NCBI GenBank assembly: GCA_020809705.1
Contig: CP085831.1
Coordinates: 5,615,357 to 5,679,356, forward strand
Length of the DNA stretch: 64,000 bases
Source: Calonectria ilicicola
Taxonomy: Eukaryota > Ascomycota > Sordariomycetes > Hypocreales > Nectriaceae
Reading direction: 5' to 3'
A program made the translations under genes and the position numbers. Position 1 is the stretch's first letter; each line of letters begins with the position of its first letter. Under the pieces are notes generated by a model. That model did no database searches, had not been told where the DNA came from, and worked only from the letters and a program-made list of their open reading frames with translations. This document shows positions 1 to 11,464 of the stretch, one piece after another.

Positions 1-1500
1 TTTAATTTAAGTAATAAGTACCTCTACTTATATATAAAGAAACTTCTCCTTAATTACTTTCTCTTTAATATTTAAGTAATCAAACTCCTAATTTATCTAG
101 ATTATTATAAATATTAATATCTATTTATATTTATTATTTATAAAAATAATATATATATAATTAAAAATATTTTTAAAATATTATATATTTTATTATAATA
201 AATATATTTATTTTAATAATTACTAAAATCTAATAATATTTTATATTATAAACTTTTAAAAAATAAAAAGAATATAATATAATTTTAAAATTTATTAAAT
301 TAATAAATTAAACTTAAATATTAATATAAAAATATAATTTAAAATTATTTAAACTTTAAAATATAATTAAAAAATATTTTAAAAATTAAAAATAAAAAAT
401 TTACATATAAAATTAACTTAATAAACTTTAAAAATAAAATTAATAAAAAAAGAATATTATATTATAACCTATAATATACCTAAACAATCAATAATAATAG
501 AATTAATACTTACTTACTTTATAATTTTATATTAATTAATTAAAAAGTATTTATAAATAATTATTTATAATATTAATAATCATCTTATAATTACTATCTT
601 AATTATTAATATATTAAATAAAGCTAATATAATAAATACCTATTAAATAATAATATATAAATAGATTAAAATCTACCCTTATAACTAATATTAACTAGCT
701 TTTAATATAACTTAATTACCTTAATTACAATTAACCATTACCTAACATAATATTATAATTATTCTATTACTATAATACACCTAACTACCTTGCTAATATT
801 AATCCTTCGTTCTAATTAGTTCACCTAGTTAGGAAATTGACCAGATCATTATAGATTTAGCTGTAGTGGATTTTAAAGGAATAACCTACCCTATAGTAAA
901 TTAGCTTTATCTGATAAAAAGGGATGCTCATTAGTACTAAAATAAATCATTATCCTTCTCCCTTCCAATAATTCTTACTATATCAAATTAATTATCTTTT
1001 AAGCCAGACTGGCCAGCCTTATTAAATTTCTCTATATAAACCTTCTAAACAGGACTAGCTAATAATATTGTAAGTGATTTTTAAGCTAACACTAGATTAT
1101 TGTTATATTATTATAAGCAAACTCAGAGGTCAAGTCTGGGTGGGTTGCTTGTGTGTGTGTGGCTTGCAGAGGTGCCGTCTTCTCAAATCCATCACAGTAG
1201 CTACTAATTTATACTATAAATTACTATAACCTTTTAAGTATTTAATTTTAGGTTCTTTTAAAAGGCTGAAAAAGTAAGAAGAGCTTTAGCCTCATTATTT
1301 AATTAGGATATCTTTAATTATTATGAAGTATTTGATTAAATAGTTTGTAATGTGTATGAGGGATTTTTGGCCCGCTCGCTTATCATGTACGTTACCTATT
1401 TAACTTATTATTATTAGTTAAAGATTAGGTATAGGGTATATAAGTCCTAGCTACCCATTTTAGCTCTACCAGTTCTAACCGCTTACCATGTGTACAGATC
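1..1500. other. AT-rich, gene-free block
   Basis: Bases 1 to about 780 are almost pure A/T with very frequent TpA and no open frame of note. From about 780 the G+C content rises slightly and short GT-rich stretches appear near 1140-1160. This is the look of repeats heavily mutated by RIP (C to T at CpA). I see no gene or clear repeat boundary here. The link to RIP is inference from composition; no parent copy lies in the window. Confidence 0.7.
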
Positions 1501-1546
1501 ATAACATCTAGAATCGGAGATAACTCTACACCTTGCCTAATGGGTA

Positions 1547-1858
1547 TGTTACGGCCCAGATCAACCCGACCAGTGAAGCCGCCGGCAGAAGGCCGGAAGA
1601 CCCGCTTTTACCTCTGACAAGCTGTGCCCGCGTACTCCAATAGACTTAAGGAGCGCTGCTCCACAAGGAGCGCCGCGCTCCTAGAAAAACATCACTCTTT
1701 AGGGTAGATCCATCTAAACAGCCCCACAGAGCCCTAGATCAAACTGTACATTAGACTTCTAAGAGTTGCTGCCATCCGGGGCACAACTCAGCTCTCAATA
1801 CAACTTGGTTACCTTCAATTGATCTATTTGACCGATTGACCCATTACCAGACGTAACA
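1547..1858. repeat. LTR-like or TIR-like repeat remnant
   Basis: The segment begins TGTTACGGCCC and ends GACGTAACA, so its tips form a 7-base inverted repeat (TGTTACG/CGTAACA), as LTR ends often do. The start resembles the tips of the LTRs at 15275 and 58721 (TGTTACGACC). I found no target-site duplication: the flanks are GGGTA on the left and ATCTT on the right. It may be a solo LTR or the 5' end of a decayed element whose interior continues to about 2460. Confidence 0.35.
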
Positions 1859-2187
1859 ATCTTCCTTTGTTGCTCAAACCAACGTGCCTGATCTTATCTG
1901 TGAACACGAACCGTTACGGGGTGTAACCAAAGGATAAAAGCCCTAACCGACCTGCGCGAGGATGAAAGATCTTTTTGGTCCTCAACCCACTCTATAAGCC
2001 TCGCTGTAAGAGCCCCTCAACAACTTCGTGAACGACAGCTAACTGGTAAGAAGCTCAAGCCTGCCACCCGAAGCAAACACGCGCAATGAAAAAAAAACGG
2101 CTCTTAACTCCACGCACCAACAGTAAGCATATATCTCACGGGTGTCTCAGAACGACAGCAGCCAACCAGCCAGCTAGACAATAAACC

Positions 2188-2403
2188 ATGGCGAAGGGGC
2201 AGAGCCCGAACGTCACCAAGGAGATCCTCTGGGCTTATAAGAAGAGCCCGGAAGGCATCTAAGAGGCCGGCGTGATAGACCAGGCCCTGATGGAGCTATC
2301 CTGGCGCGCAGGGAAGAAAAATCCCGCACTATTAAAGGGCACTCTTAACGTGATCAAGGTGTGGTGGGAGAGGATCGAAATCCTGGGCCTTAACCGTCTG
2401 TAG
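2188..2403 (+). pseudogene. Short broken ORF, possible transposon fragment
   Basis: An ATG frame of 71 codons runs from 2188 to a TAG at 2401-2403 and is interrupted by a TAA at codon 25 (2260-2262). The TAA is what RIP makes from CAA. The downstream part is rich in Trp, Lys and Leu. I recognise no domain. It lies after an LTR-like segment and could be the start of a degraded element ORF. It could equally be a chance frame in GC-richer repeat DNA. Confidence 0.25.
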
Positions 2404-2472
2404 GGCGCATACGGTGGTAAACAGTGCGGAGGCAGTTTAGCCTCCGTGCCCAGGAGGGAAACCTATACTATA

Positions 2473-5400
2473 CTATTCCTCTCTTTGTTTCTCAAGTTCC
2501 CAAAGCTCGCTAAACCAGCTTCCATCAGTCTTGACTAGCTCCTGGGGGCAGCCAGTCTCGACAACTCGGCCTCGATCTAGGACTACCACAGAGTCGAAAT
2601 ATTCCACCACCATATTCAGCCTGTGAGATACCATTACAATGGTATAGTCAGAGAATTCTTCCTTAATGATTCCTTGTATAAGACTGTCCGTTGCACCGTC
2701 CACGCTAGAGCTGACTTCATCAAGCAGGAGGACACCTCCAGTGTTCGAACTGAGACGCTGTTTGACTCTAAGGCGCACAAGGGCGCGACCGAGACTAAAG
2801 AGCTGTTTCTGACCAGCGCTCAGGTCATCAGATGTCATACCTGCGTGAATTGTGCCATGATCGTGGACGAATTTGACCAGCCGAACGTGTTGGAGTACTT
2901 CCATGCATTCAACATCCGAAGCCAAATTGAATGGATCCAGGTTCTCCTTGATACTACTGCCATCAGGTAGAAAAACAGGGTCTTGAGGTACTGCGATGAT
3001 GCGACGGCGAAGAGCTGAGCGGTCTACGCGGTTGTAGGGCACCCCATCTATCTCAATCCTCTCAGACTGGTTGGACAGTGGATCCAGAAGACGGAGGAGA
3101 AGCATGATGATGGAGGATTTGCCGCTGGAATGTTTTAGCATTTGATCTGGCTCTTCACATCAAAAGATGGCTCAGAGACATACCTGCCGGTTCGGCCGCA
3201 TAAGGCGAGTTTCTGCCTGGGTTTAACTGAGATGGTGACATCTTCCAATGCGAGGTTCCGTGATGTGCTCTGGTCTTCCAAGGAAGCATTGTCATCCTCG
3301 TTCCTTCATGTAGTCTGTCAGTATTTGCTGCCAAAGGGTACTGACTGATCAGAGCTCACTTGTATGAAGCCGAGATGGCCCTGATCTCGATTTTTCCCTG
3401 AGTCGGCCACTCCTCGGGCGGCTCGAGGTCCTCACCATCCAAATTCTCCGACGCTACATTCTCGGCAAACGTCTTCAGACGCGATACTGCGCCGATGCAG
3501 ATTTCTACCTGCGTGTAATACTGGATAAGGCTGGAAATGGCCTCTCCCCAGGTCATCAACGTCACCAGTGACGAGCCAGCAAAGCCTGAGTTGGTTCTAA
3601 GCTGTGTCGCCAGGGTAACAACTCCTACGGCTAGAATCATGACCATCAGATTCAAGGATAAGGCTAGAAATCTCTGAGCCATGGCCAGAAGATAAGCGGG
3701 CCGCTGTGAGGTATTCAACAGATCTTGGTTATGAAAGACTTCCTTGTCTCTCAATCTGAAGGCGCGGATGGTGGCAATACCCCTGATAGTATCAAGATAG
3801 TGGGCACTGTATTACGGTGTTAGAACTAAAGGCGTTTGTCGCAGTTATGAAAGATGACAGAAAACTTACTATAGGGGACTCTTAGCCTCAAGATCCAATA
3901 GACGTAGTTGCCTAGAGGTTCTGAGGTAAAACATCTGCAGCATATAGATGAGGGCGAACACGAACGGGTAGGCAATCGCCAACCACGGCGTGCCGACAGC
4001 GACAACAATTGCCATGGTCAAGACGTCAAAGCCTTGTATCACTGTGTTGAGCAGAGATATAGGGAGCTCTCCATCTATAAGTGTCATGTCCTGGGAAAAG
4101 AGGTTTGTCACGGCACCAAAATCGGTGGTGGTGAAGAAACTGAGAGGGGCGTTAACAAGCGTATCAAGAATTGCACGGTGAAGATGGCCACCAGACTGCG
4201 TGGTCATGAATATGACTACGGCAGTGGCGCATAGAAAAAGAGCGACGATCTGAAGACCCCTGAACAAGCCCATGATGCCGATGTAGAATGACTGGGTCGT
4301 GTTGAGTGAGTCAGATGCCCAAATACCCATCCAAATAGAGGGAAAGTTTCGACCGAAGGCGTAGAAAATACCGCTAAGCAAACAAGTTAGAGAAGCCCAG
4401 CCATTGATGCTGCGGAAGTAGTGGCGATAGACCTTGGCGTCACCTGTTGCCCGCGCCTCGGTCTCAAGATCAACGATAGGGGCGTTGGGGCGAGGAGCCA
4501 TAGGTATCATAGCTGCGACAAGCTCCTCCTCGACAGGAGTAGAGTCTCCAGTTCCGAAGTCGCCGACGTTGATAGATAGACCGAGGCTCTGAACGTACTT
4601 TCCAGTCTGCAAGAGCTTTTCGAAGGTGCCTTGTTCGTTGACTGTACCATCGGCCTCAAGGGCAATAATATAGTCCGCCAGCGGTAGATAACGTACGGCG
4701 TGTGTGCACAAAATGGCTGTTGCTCCGCGGCGGCGTATGAGCCCTTCGGGACCAAAGACACGTCGAAAGACTTCTGTTCCCGTAGAGTTGTCCAATCCGC
4801 TCAAGATATCATCAATGAGGAGGAATTCAGTTTCAAGGTACAGGGCCCTGGCTAGCGATACGCGTTGCTTCTGGCCACCACTGAGCATGATGCCGCCGCT
4901 GCCAATGGTAGTTGCGTCTCCCTCGGGTAGCATGTCAAGATCGGTCTGGAGCAAACATGCGTCCAGTACCTCTTCGTATCTCTCCTGGCTATATATAGAG
5001 TGCCAGATGATATTTTCTCGTATAGAACCATTTTGCAGGAACGGGATCTGCTCGCAGTAGCCGATAGCGGCTTGGGTCGAAGGCGAAGACAAGATGACAT
5101 CTCCGCTACTGAATGGCACCTCGCTCAGAAGAGCCTTGCAGAAGGTGGACTTACCAGATGCCACTGGGCCGATGATGAGTGTCAACTTTCCACGTGCGAT
5201 GTCAACCGAAATGTTTTTGAGTATCATCTTATCTGATGACCATCCAAAGCTACCGTCGACGACTGAAATCCAAGGCTTTGAAGTTGAAGAGGTTTGGTCC
5301 CGGTCCCGGCCCGAACTGAAACCCATTTCTTTCTTTTCAGCATCACCAAGTAGACCACCATCTCCAAGAGGCAGAGAAGCTGTAGAACAAGACTTTCGGA

Positions 5401-7160
5401 AGTCGACACGAGGCTCCATTTCCAGGAAGTGCTGGATGCGTTCCAAGCACACAAAAGCAGAAATCACTGCTGGTACAGATTGAAACATCGAGCCCAGTGG
5501 GTTTGTGAGTAGTAGCATGAATGAGAAGGATACAAAGATCTTGAGAGTATTCAGCTGCTCATTGGTGAAGGCAAACGCGACAACAGGAGACAAGGCACTC
5601 GGGACGTAAGCAATTGTAGCAGTGGCAATCAGGAGCCACCGGAACTGGTTGCCGACATGCAGCTCTTGCTCTCGCATCTTTTGGACAAGGTCACGAACAG
5701 GGGCCGTGATCCCTGAGATGCGCAGGCTTTTGATGTTGGAGATGATGCTGGAAGTAAGTCCTACACGGCTCTCAATCCGGGCCATCCAACGAGACTGCCT
5801 CTCTCCGATCACCCAGGCAATGACGGCGGTGGCCAAAACGCAGAGGAGGATGACTACAATAGGGGAGATGAAGGCTATGCCTAGTTCTCTTTCGAGAAGG
5901 AAACACCCAAGTGCGATCTCGACGATATTGGCCCAGAAGTCATGAAGACCATGGAAGCCAAAGAGGATGCGTTCAACGTCAGTGCTCATGATCGTGAGGG
6001 CGGCTGCGTCGCCGATATCTGTCATCTTGCCCTCCGTAGTAGATTTGTAGACGTAGGCGGCCAGACAGCCGCGAGCCATGTATAGAGATCGCTGGTGAAA
6101 GTACCAGAAGAGGGCATCTGAAACGGCAATCCCTCCGAAGATGATTGCGCTAGCACCAATTAAGCCATATCCGTGGTTCTTGGGCCCATCATCGTGTATG
6201 AGATATTCGAGGAGCGAATGGATAAAGAAAGGCTGGCTATATTGGAAACCAATCATAGCGAGTCGAGGCACCACAGGCAAGAGCAAAGGCACAGCAAGAG
6301 CTTTAGCCAGCGCTTTTGCGAGCCGGAATCGCTTTCCGACCTCGGGCGAGTTGGAAAGTGAGGTCATCAGCTTGTCTAGAAGGACCTTTGACTGCATCTC
6401 CTGGTCCAGAAGGTACAAATCTTCTTTAACTGACAACGTTTTCTTGAATCCATTGAGGAAGATGTTGACGAGCCACAAGTAAACGCCGAGGTTGAACAGA
6501 CTGCTCGTTTCTTCAGGGCTATGATCCTCCTTTGTCCATCTCATCCACCGTGCTTTGCTCTGCAGCTCAAGTAGTAGGACGATGAGCTTGAGAGGGAGCG
6601 TGGCTGTGAAGGTTCCAGCGTATCCCTTGAGCCGAAAAGAACTTCCCATGAGCCAGTAGGAACGGGTCTCAGCTACATTAAACAAGATGCGCAGCAGCAC
6701 GTACGAGGTCAGAATCGAGGACGGCCTTGCTGCTCTCGAGTGCTCGGCGAAGGAGAGAGCCAGTATAAGCAGCCATTCGACGAATCCCAACGTGGAAGCC
6801 ACTTTGGCATATACATCCGCGCTTTCATTATTGGGTGTTGTGGACAAGATGAGAAGGGCAAGCTGGAGAGCCGCAGTTACCGAGATGAAGAACTAATTAT
6901 TCCGCCAATCAGCAAGGAGATAAACATGAGGCTGGGAGTGAGCCTCCTACCAGTTTAGTAAACTGCTGGATTTTGCCGTTCACAATTCGAGGTTTGAAGG
7001 CTAGATATACCACGCGAATGAGTGCTATGGCGATAAAGATGGCTGCGGGAACGATATTGAGGATGATTCTCTGGAAGCGCAAGGTGAAGTCAAAGTCACC
7101 ACGACAACCCTTGACAACAGGGCCAAAGGAGTTGTCGTTGGCGCAGCCCGACATAGCCAT
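2473..7160 (-). CDS. ABCC-type (MRP-like) full ABC transporter, five exons
   Basis: Predicted exons on the minus strand are 7160-6951, 6892-3870, 3806-3360, 3303-3184 and 3124-2473. The four introns are 56-63 nt with GT/AG ends and joined frames stay open, giving about 1483 residues, normal for a fungal ABCC exporter. The N-terminus has the family pattern (C, FGP, C, FDFTL) followed by membrane segments. NBD1 has Walker A GPVASGKST (about residue 644), signature LSGGQ (about 738) and Walker B ending DD instead of DE. NBD2 has GRTGSGKSS (about 1266, split by an intron), LSAGQ (about 1367) and LLLDEVSS. The degenerate NBD1 Walker B plus variant NBD2 signature is the usual ABCC asymmetry. A role in exporting the cluster peptide or protecting against it is inferred from position. 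In the F. graminearum fusaoctaxin cluster, as I recall, a cluster ABC transporter (FGM5) is linked to processing of the octapeptide. The gene looks intact. Confidence 0.9.
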
Positions 7161-8183
7161 TGTTCCAAGAATAGGTTGACCTTAGTTCTAGTTATAGGTG
7201 ATAGGATGAGTTAAACATGGAGTAGATGCAGTTGCAACAGTTTAGAGAGGAATGAAAATCTCTTTGGGAGGAAGGGACGGGGAAAGCAAGTACTTGGCCC
7301 CTATCCATAAGGCCGAGCATCCTCATTCGGATATAGTTAGTAAGAGAAACTGGCATCAGACGCGCGTTGAGCCCCCACTTCAACCATTAGCTACAGAAGG
7401 GCGCGGAGATAAAAAAGTTTATTTATACTTCCAGGTACCCCTCCCTCGGCAAGCTCGGCCCGCTATACGACATCTCGGACGATAATAAAGTCCCGTTGAC
7501 AAGGACTTAGTGTGCACCGTGTACCATGGTATGCGGGATAATTAAATATTAGCACCGACCCACCCGGGCAGGGCGATCAGGGCGATCAGACTCAGGCTTT
7601 ACACTATACCTTTATAACTAAAAAAAACCAGTTACCTAGTATTTCATATATATACTATTTATACTAGTTACAGCCTAGCATCTATCCTTTATTATACCTA
7701 ATAGCTCTATTAGCTACTAGGTCATAACAGCTTCCCAAGCCTTATTAACTAGCCGAGCCGACCTATGCCCCACAGGCCAGCGCAGGTAGAAGAGTGGGGC
7801 ATAGGTTGGCTCAGACCAGGGGAGGGGGGGGGGTAGGTCAGTTGAACTGTACACTCCCCTTACCCGGGGTCAATCCAACACAAATCGTAGACGAGGCAAT
7901 TGCAACAATGCATGCTATTCCGTGCGCCCTTCCCGCGCCCTTCGTATCCGCACTTTGCAGACACTAGAATACAGGGTAACGGTCACCCATTATATTGGGT
8001 AAGCAAACTGCTCGGACCACCATGACGGTAAGCATGCTGTTGCGAAATGCGTTCACTTGATAAATATGTAAAGGAAGATATTTTTCAGATGCGTAATATA
8101 GAACAAACATCAGTATCAGCATCACTCTATTAGTCTCTTACCAGTCTGATTTGGGCTCAATTGCCCGAAATCATCATATCACC
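7161..8183. promoter_or_regulatory. Divergent intergenic region with repeat debris
   Basis: This 1 kb separates the ABC gene (leftward) from the deacetylase pseudogene (rightward) and so must hold the ABC promoter. No operator or TATA box can be named with confidence. The centre (about 7540-7900) looks like inserted repeat DNA: an AT-rich stretch, a run of ten or more G at about 7821-7833, and CCCCTTACCCGGGGTCAATCC at 7856-7876. That last segment recurs in related form at about 15492-15515 and 16309-16332, so it marks a dispersed repeat family. Confidence 0.5.
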
Positions 8184-9093
8184 ATGAACAAAGGTAAGAA
8201 TATTCACAATGCCAAGATTTTAGTCAACTGACTCGCTAAGAAACCGAACTCGGAGGTACCCGAGTGCAGATAGCCCCAGTTGACGACAGTCCCGAAGCCT
8301 CGGCCATGTTTCAGGCCCTCATTATCAAACTACAGCATTCTCAGGTTCTCGCAAAGATCCTGCGCGGACTACCGGAAGTTCCGCGGCGTGTTAAAGTTCT
8401 CGTGTCTGTCGATTTCGACGCTGTGTCAGGTTGGATGGACACCGGACAACATTCTCGAAATTGCCTCTCCGACTACTCGGCAGGCATCTTTGTCAGCGGT
8501 GTCGGAGTCGGCCGCCTTCTTAGAGTTCTAGACCGCGTGGGAATAGCCGACAAGGTGACGTGGTTCATCCCATGACATTCCATGGAGACATTTCCGCTTG
8601 AAACCAAGGATATCGTCAACTCCGGGGCCGAGATCGCACTTCATGGATATTGTCACGAAGACTGCACACAACTGAACCCGCAGCAAGAGGAAGACATCCT
8701 GGATGAGTGTATTACTCTCGCCGAATCCCTGACCGGGAAGAAGCCGGTGGGGTTTCGAGCTCCGCTTTACCGGATCAGCCATGAAACCATCAGTCTGCTG
8801 GAGCGCAAGAGGTTTCTGTATGATACTTCCTTTAGCGGACATGATGCTCAGCTCTACTACCTCGACTCTGGGTTTCCACTAGCTGCAATTGACTACTCTG
8901 AACCGGCCTCCGCGTGGATGAAACCTTCACCCAAACGGGTCAGACTTCCGTAGTTGAGGTACCAGCCAACTGGTACATGGAAGACGTGACACCCATGCAG
9001 TTTGTCTCCAATGTCACAAACTCTCATGGATTCGTCACCTCCGAAGCCATAGAGAAGATGTGGAAAGACCGCTTTAATTGGCTCTGGAATTAG
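8184..9093 (+). pseudogene. NodB-type polysaccharide (chitin-like) deacetylase, broken
   Basis: The start is ATG at 8184, with a 47-nt intron at 8194-8240. The reading then shows the fungal NodB deacetylase pattern: VSVDFDAVSGW (metal-binding DxD-type region), DYSAGIF, IADKVTWFIP, then a TGA stop at 8573-8575, then HSMETFPLE, EIALHGYCHE (the H-G-Y-x-H metal site) and RAPLY. Family members usually have Gly where the stop lies. Homology continues to about 8935, then moves to another frame for VEVPANWYMED and the C-terminus, ending TAG at 9091-9093. One nonsense change and one frameshift therefore break the gene; neither spot offers a plausible intron. The residues seen belong to zinc-type carbohydrate esterase 4 enzymes. 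Cluster relatives may carry an intact copy. Assembly error is the main alternative. Confidence 0.75.
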
Positions 9094-9641
9094 GGGCCTG
9101 ATGGCAGCGGGCCCGGGGACTTTGTGTGAGGATAATATAGTTGCAGCCTAGAGATGTAATACATTTGCTAGGTGTATAAACCGGAGAGATGACAATGTCT
9201 AGAACCATGTTACATACTAGGCCAATAGTTAATCCTCACGAGATGCACGCTTTTCTGCCAAGACAAGCTACAAGGTAGCCGTTAGCTTGTTTCGCAATGG
9301 TCTTGATATGTACACCCATCCACACTTGTCTTGGTGGCATTAAGCTTATTCTAGAAGGAAATGATGACAAGCGTAGGCTATAATGCATCGTTATCTGCCC
9401 AGAAAGGTGCAATGTCAGCCGTCAAAAGCAATACATTGTAACCCTACCGGCCTAGACCTTAAGATGAGAGCCATCCTAATGGGGCGGTATCACGCGGGAA
9501 ATGTCATTCTTAGCAGGGCTAATACGGTGAAGAAAATACTATTTAATGAGAACTACATGTCGTGATCTTTTGCCATCGTCAACTTCAACTCTGCTCTAAG
9601 AACAAGTTTGAACCTCCCTCCAATAACGTCCAATCGCCGAC
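9094..9641. other. Intergenic spacer, probable P450 promoter
   Basis: The 548 bp between the broken deacetylase and the P450 contain no convincing gene. A short frame at 9383-9565 has no recognisable domain. The region upstream of the ATG at 9642 is C/T-rich (AACCTCCCTCCAATAACG), as is common before fungal start codons. No specific regulator site was recognised. Confidence 0.5.
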
Positions 9642-11254
9642 ATGCCCTTCATTCTATCAATTAGGTCTTCTACCAGTGGCCCCATGGTTCTTACCCTATT
9701 CGCTCTTGCAGCTGGAGTCGTATTTTCCCTCTACCGTGTGATCAAGAACCGACATATTCCCGGTCCTTGGCCATGCCGGATATCTGGTCACTATGTTACG
9801 CTGTTTGACCTGTGTCGGCAGCGTCCTCAGACCGTGGCTAAATGGCACCGACAATATGGACCCTTTGTTCAGATAGCACCAGGCCAGGTCTCCGTTTCTG
9901 ATGTCACCGCCATGCGAGACTTGTATGGCACATCTACACGGAACCCAAAGAGTGATTACTTTGATAACTTTCTCTATCACAACGCACGAGCAATCTTTGC
10001 CGAGAAGGAATATCACGGACATCGGCAGAAGAGGGGCCTGGTCTCGTCCTTCTTCCAGGCTACTTCTGTGTATAAGCCCGACATTCAGAAGCCTCTTCGT
10101 GATAGGGTGTTGGCCGCAAGGATGCGCATCCAGGATGAGATGAACGTCGGCGGCGACAGGATTGTTGACGTCTTTCCCATCATCAACCACTACGCTTGGG
10201 ACAACACAACAGCGTTGGTCTTTGGGCCACGGCACTGCTCTCATGCACTTCAGGGCGACGAATATGACCGTGACCTTCTGGCAAGGCTCAAGAACAGTGA
10301 GATGTGGGGAGCAGTCAAGAACAACCTCCCTCTTGTCTTCAGCGCCATCAAGATGGCCATGGCGGTCTACACCAAGTCGACCAAGTACTTCTCAGCTGAA
10401 CATGACCTCGATGAATGGGCCATGCGACGTCTTTACCAAACAACATCGGATTCCAAAGTCTCACAAGACGAACGCTCTATTGTGCAACTTATCCAGCATC
10501 TCCGTAGCAATGGCCGCTCCCTGTCTGACAATTACCTGGAAAGTGAGGTTATTGATAACCTATACGCCGGCCAAGCCACAGTCACCGTGGCTCTGACCTA
10601 TGCCGTCTACCATCTAAGCCGAAACCCGCACTGGCAGTCGGTGGTTCAGAAGGAGCTTGATGGTCTCCCACGAGACTCTGATGGTCTTCCTAGCTGGAAT
10701 CTTCTGAACAAGACTCCAGTCCTCGAAGCTTGCATCCGCGAGTCTTATCGTCTCAACCCAGTGGCCAGCGGACGAGCCGAGCGAGTCCTCGCCAAGGATT
10801 CTAGCTACGGCGAAATCCTTATCCCGCAGAACGTGAGTTGATGGTTTTCACTGGTCTCTTTTTACCCCAGAAAACAATACGCTATCTCTATATACCCATC
10901 TCTGACTTTAATCCACTTGCATCATAGACCATTGTATCCGCATCCACCATTGCCTTACATCTTGATCCCCAAGTCTGGCTCAACCCACTTGAATTCAACC
11001 CACAACGCTGGCTAGATGCCACGCCTGACGAGACTCTGAGACTGGACCGGTCATTTGTCCCTTTCGGTTACGGCGCAAGACTGTGTCTAGGTAAGGCCTT
11101 TGCGAACCTCCAGATCAAGATGTTTGTGGCCGGTATTTACTCTATGTACAACACGCGGTTGGAGGTACCGGGTAGCGTCATAACCCAGTTGGGGACGCAG
11201 GATGCCCTACCTAAGGAACTCAAGTGTAGGCTTTGTTTTGAAGACAGGATTTAA
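9642..11254 (+). CDS. Cytochrome P450 monooxygenase
   Basis: Exons are 9642-10832 and 10928-11254 with a 95-nt intron (donor GTGAGT, acceptor CATAG), encoding about 505 residues, typical for a microsomal fungal P450. An N-terminal hydrophobic segment (about residues 14-32) is followed by the proline hinge IPGPWP. The K-helix ExxR is ESYR, the later motif reads FNPQRW, and the heme loop is PFGYGARLCLGKAF with the Cys ligand in exon 2. The I-helix motif is AGQATVT instead of the usual AGx(D/E)TT, so the acidic residue is replaced by Ala. It probably oxidises a precursor or the peptide. In the F. graminearum counterpart cluster a P450 is also present; I recall reports linking it to arginine-derived starter supply, but the substrate here is not shown by sequence. 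The stop is about 210 bp from the convergent A-T gene. Confidence 0.9.
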
Positions 11255-11464
11255 GGTCAATTCTTTAGGTACTAAGTAGTATGTATAAACAAAGATGATT
11301 TGAGTTTGGTTATTGTTTTGCACTGATAGCACTTGTACTTTGTGTTTGTACTTGGGCTGAAGATTCTCTTTAAGCCCTTGACCTGATGGTTGCTCTTATC
11401 TAATTGGAATTCAAAAACTTATTAATTTATTTTTACTATATACTCTATGAAATATAACCTTGCC

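Noticed and set aside
1547..1858. A DNA transposon with terminal inverted repeats
   Set aside because: The inverted match is only 7 bases and there is no target duplication; LTR ends explain it as well, so it is listed only as a low-confidence remnant.
8570..8945. Introns that would rescue the deacetylase
   Set aside because: The TGA at 8573 has no splice sites around it and the flanking family residues are contiguous. The frameshift zone is too short for an intron.
9383..9565. 60-codon frame before the P450
   Set aside because: No domain, no homology recognised, and it lies in the expected promoter.
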